11,521 nucleotides of DNA from Gammaproteobacteria bacterium (GTDB lineage Bacteria > Pseudomonadota > Gammaproteobacteria > Steroidobacterales > MnTg04), in NCBI GenBank assembly GCA_027297845.1, contig JAPUHG010000037.1, forward strand, positions 1-11,521, read 5' to 3'. The notes beneath the pieces were generated by a model. That model did not search any database. It saw only the letters and a program-made list of their open reading frames with translations, and had not been told where the DNA came from. This document shows, one piece after another, positions 1 through 7,197 of this stretch; the stretch's first letter is position 1, and every line of letters begins with the position of its first letter. The translations under genes were made by a program, and so were the position numbers.

Positions 1-310
1 CGAATGTCGGGGTGGCAGGCATTTTGAGCCACAAGGTGGCGACCCCCAGACCGAGGAGAATAACTACCAGCCGCATGGGCCGATGCAGGATTTCGATCAG
101 GTTGTCGTCAAAAGTATTCTTCGTGCGCGATGTCCAGCGCCTGATGATTCGTGAAAGGACTTGATCGACGATGCGCGACAGTATCCATGACAGCAAAACG
201 ATGACCGCGGCCTGGAGCCACCGGTACGGACCCAGTAGCGAAAACAAAGGCAGGAGTTTGTCCGACAGGAAGTCCAGCAGGGGGTTTCCGATCAAATCAG
301 TCTGTTCCAT
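1..310 (-). CDS. MscS-like mechanosensitive ion channel, N-terminal fragment (cut by window edge)
   Basis: The reading frame starts at ATG 310-308 and stays open to the left edge, giving 103 residues and no stop. Two hydrophobic segments are visible, about residues 31-48 (WLQAAVIVLLSWIL) and 79-95 (MRLVVILLGLGVATLWL). A basic stretch with TFDDNLIEIL (about 66-75) lies between them. This helix, basic linker, FDD, helix pattern is typical of the membrane region just before the pore helix in MscS-family channels, which open on membrane tension in the inner membrane. The pore-lining helix and the cytoplasmic beta domain lie outside the window, so the subfamily cannot be given. The start overlaps the end of the upstream hydroxylase gene by 14 nt (297-310), which suggests translational coupling and membership of the same operon. 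Confidence 0.72.
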   Translation of the reverse strand, partial: MEQTDLIGNPLLDFLSDKLLPLFSLLGPYRWLQAAVIVLLSWILSRIVDQVLSRIIRRWTSRTKNTFDDNLIEILHRPMRLVVILLGLGVATLWLKMPATPTF

Positions 311-1685
311 TATCGGTCTCCATTGCGGCGGTCACGGCTGACCTGCCACCCGGTTGGCAGCGGCGCAGCCATTCCGCTCGTTTGCGGAAAAACATCTGCA
401 GACCATCAATCTCGGCCTGCCTTATATCCGGATGCCACGCCTCAAATATGAGCACGATACGTTCGCTTTCACCGCGATTCCATGCTTCGTGTTCGAAACT
501 GTCGTCGAAGGCGAGTACTTTGCCGGCTTCCCAGTGGCGGGTTTCCTCGCCAGCCCGGATACCGCAGCCATCAGGAATAATCAGCCCGAGGTGTACGGTG
601 AGCCTGAAGTTCATTTGTCCGTAGTGCGGGATGATGTGGCCACCTGGCTGCAGTCGCGAGAAGAAAATCTCGGGCATATAGGCTTCTGCCTCGGGATAGG
701 GCAGCGATTCCATGACTTCCATGGTTTTCGGGCAGCGCGCATAGTTCTTGGAAATTTCGCCTGCTTTGGTCATATGAAAGGATGTCCACATGGGTGAGCC
801 AACGAGCGAAGAAAAGTCCGTACCGGCCCGGGTTTTGCTGTGATCGGTTCCTTCCTCGTTGGCCACGATATACGGGGAGAACTCGGCCTCCTCTTCGAGC
901 AGTACATCCAGTTCACCACGAATATCGTCGTAGGCGGCCTCTACCCGCGGAATCCAGTCGAAATCCTCTCTTTCGAACCACGGCAATGCCTGCATGCCCG
1001 GGATCAGGATGAACTCCGGACGTTGCAGCGGGTGGTTGTATTCGGCTTTCTCCTCGCGATACAGAATTCGCATGGCCCGTTCAAATCTGTCGCGCTCTTT
1101 CGCCGGGTATTTGCCGGCTAATTCATCGAGAATCTGCTGGTTCATCTGTTTGTAATGCTGGTTAAGGGTCCGCAGCGCTGCCCCGATCTCGTGGCGTGCT
1201 GCCGGCGTCATTTCTTGATTTGTTTCGGCCTGGTCCAGCGCCGGCTCGGTCAGTACGGCGCGCTGTATAAGTTCTGCCCCCTTCTCCATCTGACCGGCGG
1301 CGGTAAACAGCATGCCGGCCTTGAGCATGGCCAATACATTTTCGGGATCCAGGCGGGCGCTATGGGTAAAATTGGCAGCTGCCTCTTCGTTCATGCCAAG
1401 TTTCTGCTGGACAAATGCCATCCGAAACCGATAGGCAGCCACATCCGGTTCAGTTTCCGCTGCAACAGACAGCAGATCCAGGCTGGCGTTGATATCGCCC
1501 CGGCGAAACATGAGCATCGCGAGTTGGAAACAGGCGGGCGCAAACGGCGGTTGCATCGCGGCGAGTTCCTGGAGACGTTGCTCTGCCTGTTGATGCTTCC
1601 CTTCGCGCAGTTCCTTTTCAGCTGTCGCAAATGCTTCTTGTTTTGACTCGGCGCTCATTGCTTGTATCGGCGGCCCTTGTTCCAT
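297..1685 (-). CDS. TPR-containing aspartyl/asparaginyl beta-hydroxylase family protein
   Basis: This 462-residue protein has an N-terminal TPR array (about 16-150, three to four repeats) and a C-terminal aspartyl/asparaginyl beta-hydroxylase domain (about 225-425). Visible catalytic-domain motifs are GGHIIPHYGQMN (348-359), RLTVHLGLIIP (361-371) and FDDSFEHEAWN (393-403), ending in EAWHP (415-419). By comparison with animal AspH, H365 and H399 should be the two iron ligands; this family lacks the acidic third ligand of most 2OG oxygenases. The arginine at 409 (SERIVLIF) is placed to bind 2-oxoglutarate. The family hydroxylates Asp/Asn side chains or, in LpxO, lipid A acyl chains. With TPRs and no signal peptide or membrane anchor, a cytoplasmic protein or peptide substrate is more likely here, though unproven. 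The gene starts 13 nt after the preceding oxygenase stop. No strong Shine-Dalgarno sequence is seen, and Met10 is an alternative start. Confidence 0.86.
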   Translation of the reverse strand: MEQGPPIQAMSAESKQEAFATAEKELREGKHQQAEQRLQELAAMQPPFAPACFQLAMLMFRRGDINASLDLLSVAAETEPDVAAYRFRMAFVQQKLGMNEEAAANFTHSARLDPENVLAMLKAGMLFTAAGQMEKGAELIQRAVLTEPALDQAETNQEMTPAARHEIGAALRTLNQHYKQMNQQILDELAGKYPAKERDRFERAMRILYREEKAEYNHPLQRPEFILIPGMQALPWFEREDFDWIPRVEAAYDDIRGELDVLLEEEAEFSPYIVANEEGTDHSKTRAGTDFSSLVGSPMWTSFHMTKAGEISKNYARCPKTMEVMESLPYPEAEAYMPEIFFSRLQPGGHIIPHYGQMNFRLTVHLGLIIPDGCGIRAGEETRHWEAGKVLAFDDSFEHEAWNRGESERIVLIFEAWHPDIRQAEIDGLQMFFRKRAEWLRRCQPGGRSAVTAAMETDNGTD

Positions 1686-1698
1686 ATCGCTGGAAGAC

Positions 1699-2355
1699 TC
1701 AACAGTCTTCGTCCCTGATCAGATCCATGTTAAAAGTAATGGCGACCCGGGGAATGTCGTTTTGCTGCATTTCTACCCAATGCTCAAGATAGGACGGAAA
1801 CAAGACGATCAGCCCGGTTTGTGGCCTCACCGAGAACTCCAGGTTGCTAAATATCGTTTGCCCGGTGTGGCCGCCCGGTTCGTGCATGCGAAAACCGGCC
1901 TTTGGATCGAGAAAAGAAATGCGGGAAGAGGTCTTGTTGGCCGACACGTAATAGCTGCCGCTGATCAGGCTGTTCCGATGGCGATGCAGTTCGTGGTAGC
2001 AGCCCTTGACGTTGATGGTTCCGAACATGGTGATCAGATGCAGCGGCGGGTCTTCGGTCGAAAAGCCCATGGTCTGTGCGTAGCAACGACCATGCCGCAA
2101 AACCTGTTCGGCAATTTCGGCAAACTCCAGGTCCTTTTGAATCTGGTTGCGGCTGAAAAAAGAGGTATAACCGGTCCGGTATTCTTTTTTGCATATTTCC
2201 ACGCCTTCCGGATCCGATTCCCTCAGCGCTTCGACCTTCCGAACCATATCCTGATTGAATTCTTTGTCATCGGTCAGGCGATTGATATAAATGGGGACCG
2301 GGAAAACCGGGAATACGGCTTTCTTGTTGTTTTCGGGTGTAACAAATCTGGTCAT
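1699..2355 (-). CDS. Putative 2OG-Fe(II) oxygenase of the TIGR02466 / 2OG-FeII_Oxy_5 type
   Basis: The 218-residue product opens with FPVFPVPIYI (15-24), the usual beginning of this family of about 200 residues. It then carries HELHRHRNSLISGSYYV (121-137), FLDPKAGF (148-155) and GLIVLFPSYLEHWVEM (181-196), and ends with PRVAITFN (202-209). The histidines of the HELHRH block and H192 are the likely iron ligands, and R203 the likely 2-oxoglutarate contact. The biological substrate of this family is not established. There is no signal peptide. This is the first gene of a minus-strand operon with the TPR hydroxylase 13 nt downstream and then the MscS-like gene. Upstream of the ATG a weak GGAA lies about 10 nt away. 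A second, different 2OG-dependent enzyme directly beside it suggests the two act on the same or linked substrates, which is an inference from position only. Confidence 0.78.
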   Translation of the reverse strand: MTRFVTPENNKKAVFPVFPVPIYINRLTDDKEFNQDMVRKVEALRESDPEGVEICKKEYRTGYTSFFSRNQIQKDLEFAEIAEQVLRHGRCYAQTMGFSTEDPPLHLITMFGTINVKGCYHELHRHRNSLISGSYYVSANKTSSRISFLDPKAGFRMHEPGGHTGQTIFSNLEFSVRPQTGLIVLFPSYLEHWVEMQQNDIPRVAITFNMDLIRDEDC

Positions 2356-2434
2356 GATCTATTTTCCGGTTCATTCCTGGCGGATACGGACAGGATAACC
2401 TCTGTCTGCCGCGCTGGAAAACCTTGTTTTGTCA

Positions 2435-2446
2435 GATTGGCCAATC
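2435..2446. promoter_or_regulatory. 12-bp perfect palindrome upstream of the oxygenase operon, possible operator
   Basis: GATTGGCCAATC reads the same on both strands. It lies 80-91 nt upstream of the start codon of the minus-strand oxygenase gene, in the divergent intergenic region. The position and perfect symmetry fit a dimeric repressor or activator site, but no second copy and no confident -10/-35 pair was found near it, and a 12-bp palindrome can arise by chance. Function is unproven. Confidence 0.25.
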
Positions 2447-2510
2447 ACACCACCTTTTTTTGCTGCCGCCTGCCAGGTTGCCTGTGTTAGCCGGTATATT
2501 TCACCAAGGC

Positions 2511-2602
2511 GGTCGATGCCGGGTGTAATTTTCGGAATGTTCATGTATTTTGCGTTATCGGTAGGTTGGTGGCTGAACTCATATTGTACGCCGGCATCGA
2601 CC
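2511..2602. repeat. 12-bp inverted repeat with 68-nt spacer
   Basis: The arm GGTCGATGCCGG (2511-2522) recurs as its exact reverse complement CCGGCATCGACC (2591-2602). Weaker similarity continues inward (GTGTAAT on one side, GTACAAT as complement on the other). The spacer is AT-richer than its surroundings and may hold the promoter region. It could be the stem of a large hairpin, the ends of a small element, or paired regulator sites. No transposase motif or target duplication was found. Confidence 0.45.
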
Positions 2603-2775
2603 TATCGCGATCTCGGCTGTTTCTCGGACGCCTGAGCTTGGTCTTCGCTCAACGCATAGCTACCGCTATGGGTTTCGCTCCAGACCTGCCCTCAGCAGCC
2701 CGAGGCCTCACCCGGGATCCGCGATCCTTGGTGACATCCGGGCCAGGCAGCCCGCTTTCATCGAGGCGCCATTAA
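2603..2775. repeat. Hairpin-rich non-coding block, probable dispersed extragenic repeat
   Basis: This completes the account of the 439-nt gap (2356-2794) between the divergent genes. The block holds several compact hairpins. CATAGC-TACC-GCTATG (2655-2670) is flanked by a TTCGCTC direct repeat (2644-2650 and 2674-2680). GGATC-CGC-GATCC lies at 2715-2727. Around it, CCCGGGAT (2711-2718) can pair with ATCCGGG (2736-2742) with one bulged base. Short open frames on both strands are low in complexity, lack ribosome binding sites and look non-coding. The layout resembles the dispersed repeats found between genes in marine gammaproteobacteria, but this is from memory and only one copy is present here. 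It ends about 10 nt before the Shine-Dalgarno of the DUF885 gene, so it would be transcribed as part of the 5' leader if the promoter lies to its left. Confidence 0.4.
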
Positions 2776-2794
2776 TAACTGCCAGGGGGCACAC

Positions 2795-4591
2795 ATGAAA
2801 ATCGCTCAATACACCAGCCTGCTTTTTCCACTGATTCTGGCTGCTTGCGGCGGAACGGGACATGACCAGGATCAAAAGGCGGCTGCGGCTGCAGAGTATA
2901 AAGTCGCTCAGCTCGATGCGCTGTATGAGGAATATTTCGATCGTTCGATGGAGCTGAACCCGATTTACGCCACTTTCGTCGGCGACAATCGATTTAATGA
3001 CCGTTATCCGAACAGCATCGGCCCGGAGCACATTAAGAAATCATCCGCACTGACCCATGAGTACCTCGATCGCTTGCTCGCGATCGGTTCCGACGGGCTA
3101 AACGGGCAGGATTTGCTCAGTTTCCAGATTTTCCAGCGTAACCAGGAAGAAGACCTGGCTGGCGAGAAATTCCCGGGAGAGTTGATGCCGTTGAACCAGT
3201 TCAGCAGCACGCCGAATTTCTTCGCGCAAATGGGCTCGGGCGCCAGCCTGCACCCGTTCAAGACGGTCAAGGACTATCAGGATTTTCTGGGACGTATCGA
3301 CGGTTTTGTGATTTGGATGTACCAGGCGCGGGACAACATGCGAGAAGTCATGGAACAGGGGCTGGTGCAGCCCCGTGTGCTGATGGAAAAAGTCGTGCCG
3401 CAGTTGGCCGCACACGTTGTAGCCGATATCGAGGAAAGCCTGTTTTACCGGCCAATTCAAAATATGCCGGAATCGTTCAGCGAGGAAGAAAGGGAAACAT
3501 TGACCGCCGCCTATCGCGACGCGATCGAAAACAAGTTGATCCCGGCCTACGCCATGATGCGCGATTTCGTTCGTGACGAATACCTGTCCGCAACCACCGA
3601 ATCCGTCGGCATGACGGATTTGCCGGGCGGCGACGAATGGTATGCGTATCGGGTCGCCACGACGACAACCACCGATCTGTCGCCACAGGAAATTCATGAG
3701 ATTGGCCTCGCGGAAGTTGAACGTATCCACGGCAATATGCAGGCGGTCATGGACGAAGTCGGCTTCGAGGGCGAGCTCACGGAATTTTTCGAGTTTCTGA
3801 ATTCCGACCCGCAGTTTTATTTTGACGAGCGAGAACAGCTTATCGATGGTTACAGGGCGCTGCGCGAGGAAGTGCACGCCAAGGCACTAAAAGTGTTTGA
3901 TCGTCTGCCGAAAGCGGATTATGAGATTCGTGCCGTCGAACCGTTTCGCGAAAAAACCGCCTCAGGCGGTTCCTACATGCGACCATCGCCCGATGGATCC
4001 CGGCCTGGTGTTTTTTATGCGAATGCCTACGACCTGAAGGCGCGGCCAAAGTGGGCCATGCAATCGTTGTTTTTGCACGAAGCCATCCCCGGTCACCATT
4101 TCCAGGGAGCGCTAACCCTGGAGATAGAGAACATGCCTCGGTTCAGGAAGTTCGGTGGTTACACGGCCTATAGCGAAGGCTGGGGTTTGTACGCCGAATC
4201 ATTGGGCAAGGAAATCGGCATGTATGAAGATCCCTACCAGTATTTTGGGGCGCTTAATGCAGAGTTGTGGCGGGCGATTCGCCTGGTCGTGGATACCGGG
4301 CTGCATTACCTGGGCTGGACCCGGCAGCAGGTGCTGGATTTCATGTATGCCAATTCGGCAACTAATGAGGCGCGAGCTGTCGCGGAGGCCGAGCGTTATA
4401 TTGCCATTCCGAGCCAGGCGCTGGCTTACAAGATCGGTCAGCTCAAGATATCTGAACTGAGGGCGCGGGCTGAATCGGCGCTCGGCGACCGCTTCGATAT
4501 CAAGGCATTCCACCGCCAGGTGCTGGAAGACGGTCCGCTGCCGCTGAGCGTGCTCGACGCAAAAATTGACCGCTGGATCGCGAGTCAATAG
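2795..4591 (+). CDS. DUF885 family lipoprotein, predicted metallopeptidase
   Basis: This 598-residue protein begins with a lipoprotein signal (ILAAC, Cys18), so it is probably anchored in the envelope after export. The rest matches the DUF885 family in length and order. The conserved helical N-terminal region contains ELNPIYATFVGDNRFNDRYP (53-72). The putative zinc site is LHEAIPGHHFQ (427-437), with H428, E429 and H434/H435, and YSEGWGLYAE (459-468) supplies a further glutamate, E461. DTGLHYLGW (500-508) and IPSQALAYKIGQ (538-549) are typical of the C-terminal half. The HExxPGHH block resembles the zincin active site, so peptidase activity is expected; substrates for most members are unknown. 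The start is well supported by AGGGGG at 2784-2789, 5 nt before ATG. The next gene, a DPP IV-type peptidase, follows after 118 nt on the same strand, suggesting joint use in peptide degradation. Confidence 0.88.
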   Translation: MKIAQYTSLLFPLILAACGGTGHDQDQKAAAAAEYKVAQLDALYEEYFDRSMELNPIYATFVGDNRFNDRYPNSIGPEHIKKSSALTHEYLDRLLAIGSDGLNGQDLLSFQIFQRNQEEDLAGEKFPGELMPLNQFSSTPNFFAQMGSGASLHPFKTVKDYQDFLGRIDGFVIWMYQARDNMREVMEQGLVQPRVLMEKVVPQLAAHVVADIEESLFYRPIQNMPESFSEEERETLTAAYRDAIENKLIPAYAMMRDFVRDEYLSATTESVGMTDLPGGDEWYAYRVATTTTTDLSPQEIHEIGLAEVERIHGNMQAVMDEVGFEGELTEFFEFLNSDPQFYFDEREQLIDGYRALREEVHAKALKVFDRLPKADYEIRAVEPFREKTASGGSYMRPSPDGSRPGVFYANAYDLKARPKWAMQSLFLHEAIPGHHFQGALTLEIENMPRFRKFGGYTAYSEGWGLYAESLGKEIGMYEDPYQYFGALNAELWRAIRLVVDTGLHYLGWTRQQVLDFMYANSATNEARAVAEAERYIAIPSQALAYKIGQLKISELRARAESALGDRFDIKAFHRQVLEDGPLPLSVLDAKIDRWIASQ

Positions 4592-4651
4592 AGCATTTTT
4601 TGTATTGAACGGATGGCTTGAGCTTCCCTAGCTGTTGGCTGGCACTGGCGT

Positions 4652-4665
4652 TGCCGGTGGCGGCA
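4652..4665. other. Small hairpin in the gap between the two peptidase genes
   Basis: TGCCG-GTGG-CGGCA forms a 5-bp perfect stem with a 4-nt loop in the 118-nt gap 4592-4709. No T-run follows, so it is not an intrinsic terminator. A TTGAAC at 4605-4610 is the nearest -35-like hexamer but lacks a credible -10. The two peptidase genes may therefore be co-transcribed. Confidence 0.25.
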
Positions 4666-4709
4666 GGTACGCTGGTAATGCTGTTGAACCGTTTGCAATG
4701 GAGAGATAG

Positions 4710-7112
4710 ATGGAAGTGCGTGTTGCCTTGTTGAGTACAGTGGTTTTGCTTGCTTGCCATGCTGCGACGGCTGGACCCAGCCTGGAGCAAATCATGGCGA
4801 ATCCCGACTGGATCGGCAACCAGCCCGAAGAGGCCTATTGGAGCGATTCGGGCGAGGCGGTTTTCTATCGCCAGAAACGCAGCGGGGAGCGGATCAAGGA
4901 TTGGTACCGTGTTTCTGTGGACGGGGGAGAGATTCAGGAGCCCGATCCGCGAGGCATGACCGCCAGTTCAAATGCCAGCCGCGTCTATAACCAGGCCAGA
5001 TCGCGGGTCGCGTGGATCCACGAAGGCGATTTGTGGATAAGGAGCTTGCCGATCGGGGAATCCCGGCAACTGACCTCAACAGCCAATCCGGAAAGCGCAC
5101 CGATGTTTATGGCTGGTGGCGATCGAATCGCCTATGTCAGCGATGGCGACTACCGGGTTCTCGATCTGCAAACCGGGCTGACGCGTCAGTTTGCAGACCT
5201 GCACCTGGAGAAAGAACCGGACAATGTTCCGGAATTCGATGCGCTGCGCGAGCAGCAGATGAGAATTTACGAAACGGTCCGTGAAGACAAACGTCTCACC
5301 GAAACTCTGGAAAAGCACCAGGAAGATGTCCACCGCGGCGATACCAGTCGCACGCCGTTGCCGATTTACCTGGGTGCCGACCTGCGCGAAGTTTCACGTA
5401 GCCTGTCGCCATCGGGTGGCTATATGCTGCTGGTCGTCGAAAACGAAAAAGACGAGCCGGGGCAAAGCGGAAAAATGCCCAACTATGTGACCGAGAGCGG
5501 TTACACGGAGATTCACGATACCCGGCCGAGAGTCGGTCGCAATTCGCCCGCTGGCCAGGATATTCTGCTGATCGACCTGCAAAATGGTTCATTCGAGAAA
5601 CTGGACCAGGGCGTTTTGCCCGGTATCAAAAAGGACCCATTGCGGAAAATTCGCAAGGAGGCGATCGCCTGGCATGTCGCGCATGGCGCAGACCAGGAAC
5701 AGGTCGAAGAAAAGCTGAAAGCGCCCGACCAACGTACGCTGACCGTTTACGAGGTTTCCTGGAACGCTGACGGCAGCCAGGTTTTGCTGCAAATGGTGGC
5801 CAACGACAACAAGGATCGCTGGCTGGCAACTGTTGATTTCGACAGCGCGACATTGGTGCCACAGCACCGATTGACTGATAGCGCCTGGATCAACTGGGCT
5901 AACAACGAACATGGCTGGATGCCCGATGGCAAATCTTTCTGGTATTTGTCCGAGGAATCCGGCTACTCGCATCTTTATCTCAAATCCATTGGCCAAAAAA
6001 AGCCCCGGTCTTTGACCCAAGGGTCGTTCGTCGTGACGGAACCCGAAGTAGACGCCTCTGGATTGAGCCTTTATGTCAGAGCCAATCGCACTCACCCGGG
6101 TAACTATGAAATCTACAAGGTACCGGCCGCGGGTGGTGAATTGGTGCAGATAAGCTCGCTCGGCGGGGTGAACGGTTTTTCCTTGTCAGCAGACGGTAAA
6201 CGCCTGTTGATTACACACTCATACATAGACCGCCACCCGGATTTGTTTGTGCAGGACGCCGAGGCGGGAGCAGAACCGTTGCGTTTGACGGATACCTCTA
6301 CCGACGAGTACAAGGCTGTCGCCTGGGTGATACCGGAGATTATCGAAATCCCATCGAGCCATGTGGACAGGTCGATTTATTCGAAGCTGTATTTGCCCGC
6401 CGATTACGACCCGGACAAAAAATACCCGGCGGTCATGTTCGTACACGGTGCAGGCTATACGCAGAACGCGCACATGGGCTGGCCATATTATTTTCGCGAG
6501 TTCATGTTCCACACATTACTGACCGAGAACGGTTATATCGTCATCGATATGGATTACCGTGCGTCCAAGGGTTATGGGCGCGATTGGCGAACGGCCATCT
6601 ATAGGAATATGGGGCATCCTGAGCTTGAGGATTTTGCTGATGGCGTCGATTTTCTCGTGAAAAACTACAATGTGGATCGGGACCGGGTCGGAATCTATGG
6701 CGGTTCTTATGGTGGTTTCATGACCTTTATGGCGCTGTTCCGCGCACCGGATCTGTTCGCAGCAGGCGCCGCGCTCAGGCCGGTCGTTGACTGGCAGCAT
6801 TACAATCATGGCTATACGTCGCGCATGCTCAACACACCCGAGGTTGATCCGATGGCTTTTGAGCGCAGTTCACCAATCGGGTTCGTAGACAATCTGCAGA
6901 AACCGTTGTTGATTGCCACAGGAATGCAGGATGACAACGTTTTTTTCCAGGATTCCGTGATGCTGGTTCAGCGGCTGATTGAGCTGCAAAAAGAAGATTT
7001 CGAGATCGCGATTTATCCGCTGGATCCTCACGGACTCATACATGCGGATTCCTGGCTGGACGAGTATCGCCGTATCTATAAATTAATGGAGCGACATGTA
7101 AAACCGGAGTAG
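4710..7112 (+). CDS. S9 family serine peptidase, dipeptidyl-peptidase IV type, exported
   Basis: This 800-residue protein has an N-terminal export signal (about 1-22). LLAC at 13-16 could also be a lipobox, so secreted versus lipoprotein is undecided. A beta-propeller (DPPIV N-terminal type) spans roughly 40-530, seen in repeated blades such as SWNADGSQVLLQ and GWMPDGKSFWYLS. The C-terminal alpha/beta hydrolase domain (about 545-798) carries YPAVMFVHG (572-580), the nucleophile motif GGSYGG with S666, the acid in GMQDDNVFF (D741, with N743), and H774 in DPHGL, so the catalytic triad is complete. Family members remove N-terminal dipeptides, often after proline or alanine. A charged insertion rich in E and K (about 165-210) interrupts the propeller. 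GGAG at 4700-4703 precedes ATG by 6 nt. The gene lies 118 nt after the DUF885 peptidase and ends 25 nt before a strong terminator. Confidence 0.92.
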   Translation: MEVRVALLSTVVLLACHAATAGPSLEQIMANPDWIGNQPEEAYWSDSGEAVFYRQKRSGERIKDWYRVSVDGGEIQEPDPRGMTASSNASRVYNQARSRVAWIHEGDLWIRSLPIGESRQLTSTANPESAPMFMAGGDRIAYVSDGDYRVLDLQTGLTRQFADLHLEKEPDNVPEFDALREQQMRIYETVREDKRLTETLEKHQEDVHRGDTSRTPLPIYLGADLREVSRSLSPSGGYMLLVVENEKDEPGQSGKMPNYVTESGYTEIHDTRPRVGRNSPAGQDILLIDLQNGSFEKLDQGVLPGIKKDPLRKIRKEAIAWHVAHGADQEQVEEKLKAPDQRTLTVYEVSWNADGSQVLLQMVANDNKDRWLATVDFDSATLVPQHRLTDSAWINWANNEHGWMPDGKSFWYLSEESGYSHLYLKSIGQKKPRSLTQGSFVVTEPEVDASGLSLYVRANRTHPGNYEIYKVPAAGGELVQISSLGGVNGFSLSADGKRLLITHSYIDRHPDLFVQDAEAGAEPLRLTDTSTDEYKAVAWVIPEIIEIPSSHVDRSIYSKLYLPADYDPDKKYPAVMFVHGAGYTQNAHMGWPYYFREFMFHTLLTENGYIVIDMDYRASKGYGRDWRTAIYRNMGHPELEDFADGVDFLVKNYNVDRDRVGIYGGSYGGFMTFMALFRAPDLFAAGAALRPVVDWQHYNHGYTSRMLNTPEVDPMAFERSSPIGFVDNLQKPLLIATGMQDDNVFFQDSVMLVQRLIELQKEDFEIAIYPLDPHGLIHADSWLDEYRRIYKLMERHVKPE

Positions 7113-7137
7113 TTCTCGGTAGCTTGCCCAGTGAACA

Positions 7138-7175
7138 AAAACGCCGCTGTCAGCTCGAGCCGACAGCGGCGTTTT
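7138..7175. terminator. Bidirectional Rho-independent terminator between convergent genes
   Basis: A perfect 14-bp stem, AAAACGCCGCTGTC (7138-7151) with GACAGCGGCGTTTT (7162-7175), encloses a 10-nt loop. The GC-rich core is flanked by A-runs on the left and T-runs on the right, so it can terminate transcription on both strands. It sits 25 nt after the stop of the plus-strand S9 peptidase and 22 nt after the stop of the minus-strand lipoprotein gene. The whole gap 7113-7197 is explained by it. Confidence 0.93.
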
Positions 7176-7197
7176 GTTGCGGTACTCTATATTTCGT

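Noticed and set aside
1762..2490. A 242-codon plus-strand open frame across the small oxygenase gene
   Set aside because: It lies opposite a recognised oxygenase, has no Shine-Dalgarno, and its composition is that of a reverse-frame shadow.
2511..2602. An integron attC site or insertion sequence formed by the 12-bp inverted repeat
   Set aside because: The core triplets expected of an attC site are not in place, and no integrase, transposase fragment or target duplication is present.
2429..2775. Short overlapping plus-strand frames (68 and 69 codons) in the intergenic region
   Set aside because: They are rich in Arg and Ser, lack ribosome binding sites, and overlap the hairpin-rich repeat; translation of non-coding repeat is the better explanation.
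3098..3877. A 259-codon minus-strand open frame inside the DUF885 gene
   Set aside because: It is antisense to a gene with clear family motifs and a strong ribosome binding site, has no recognisable domain, and reads like a shadow of codon bias.
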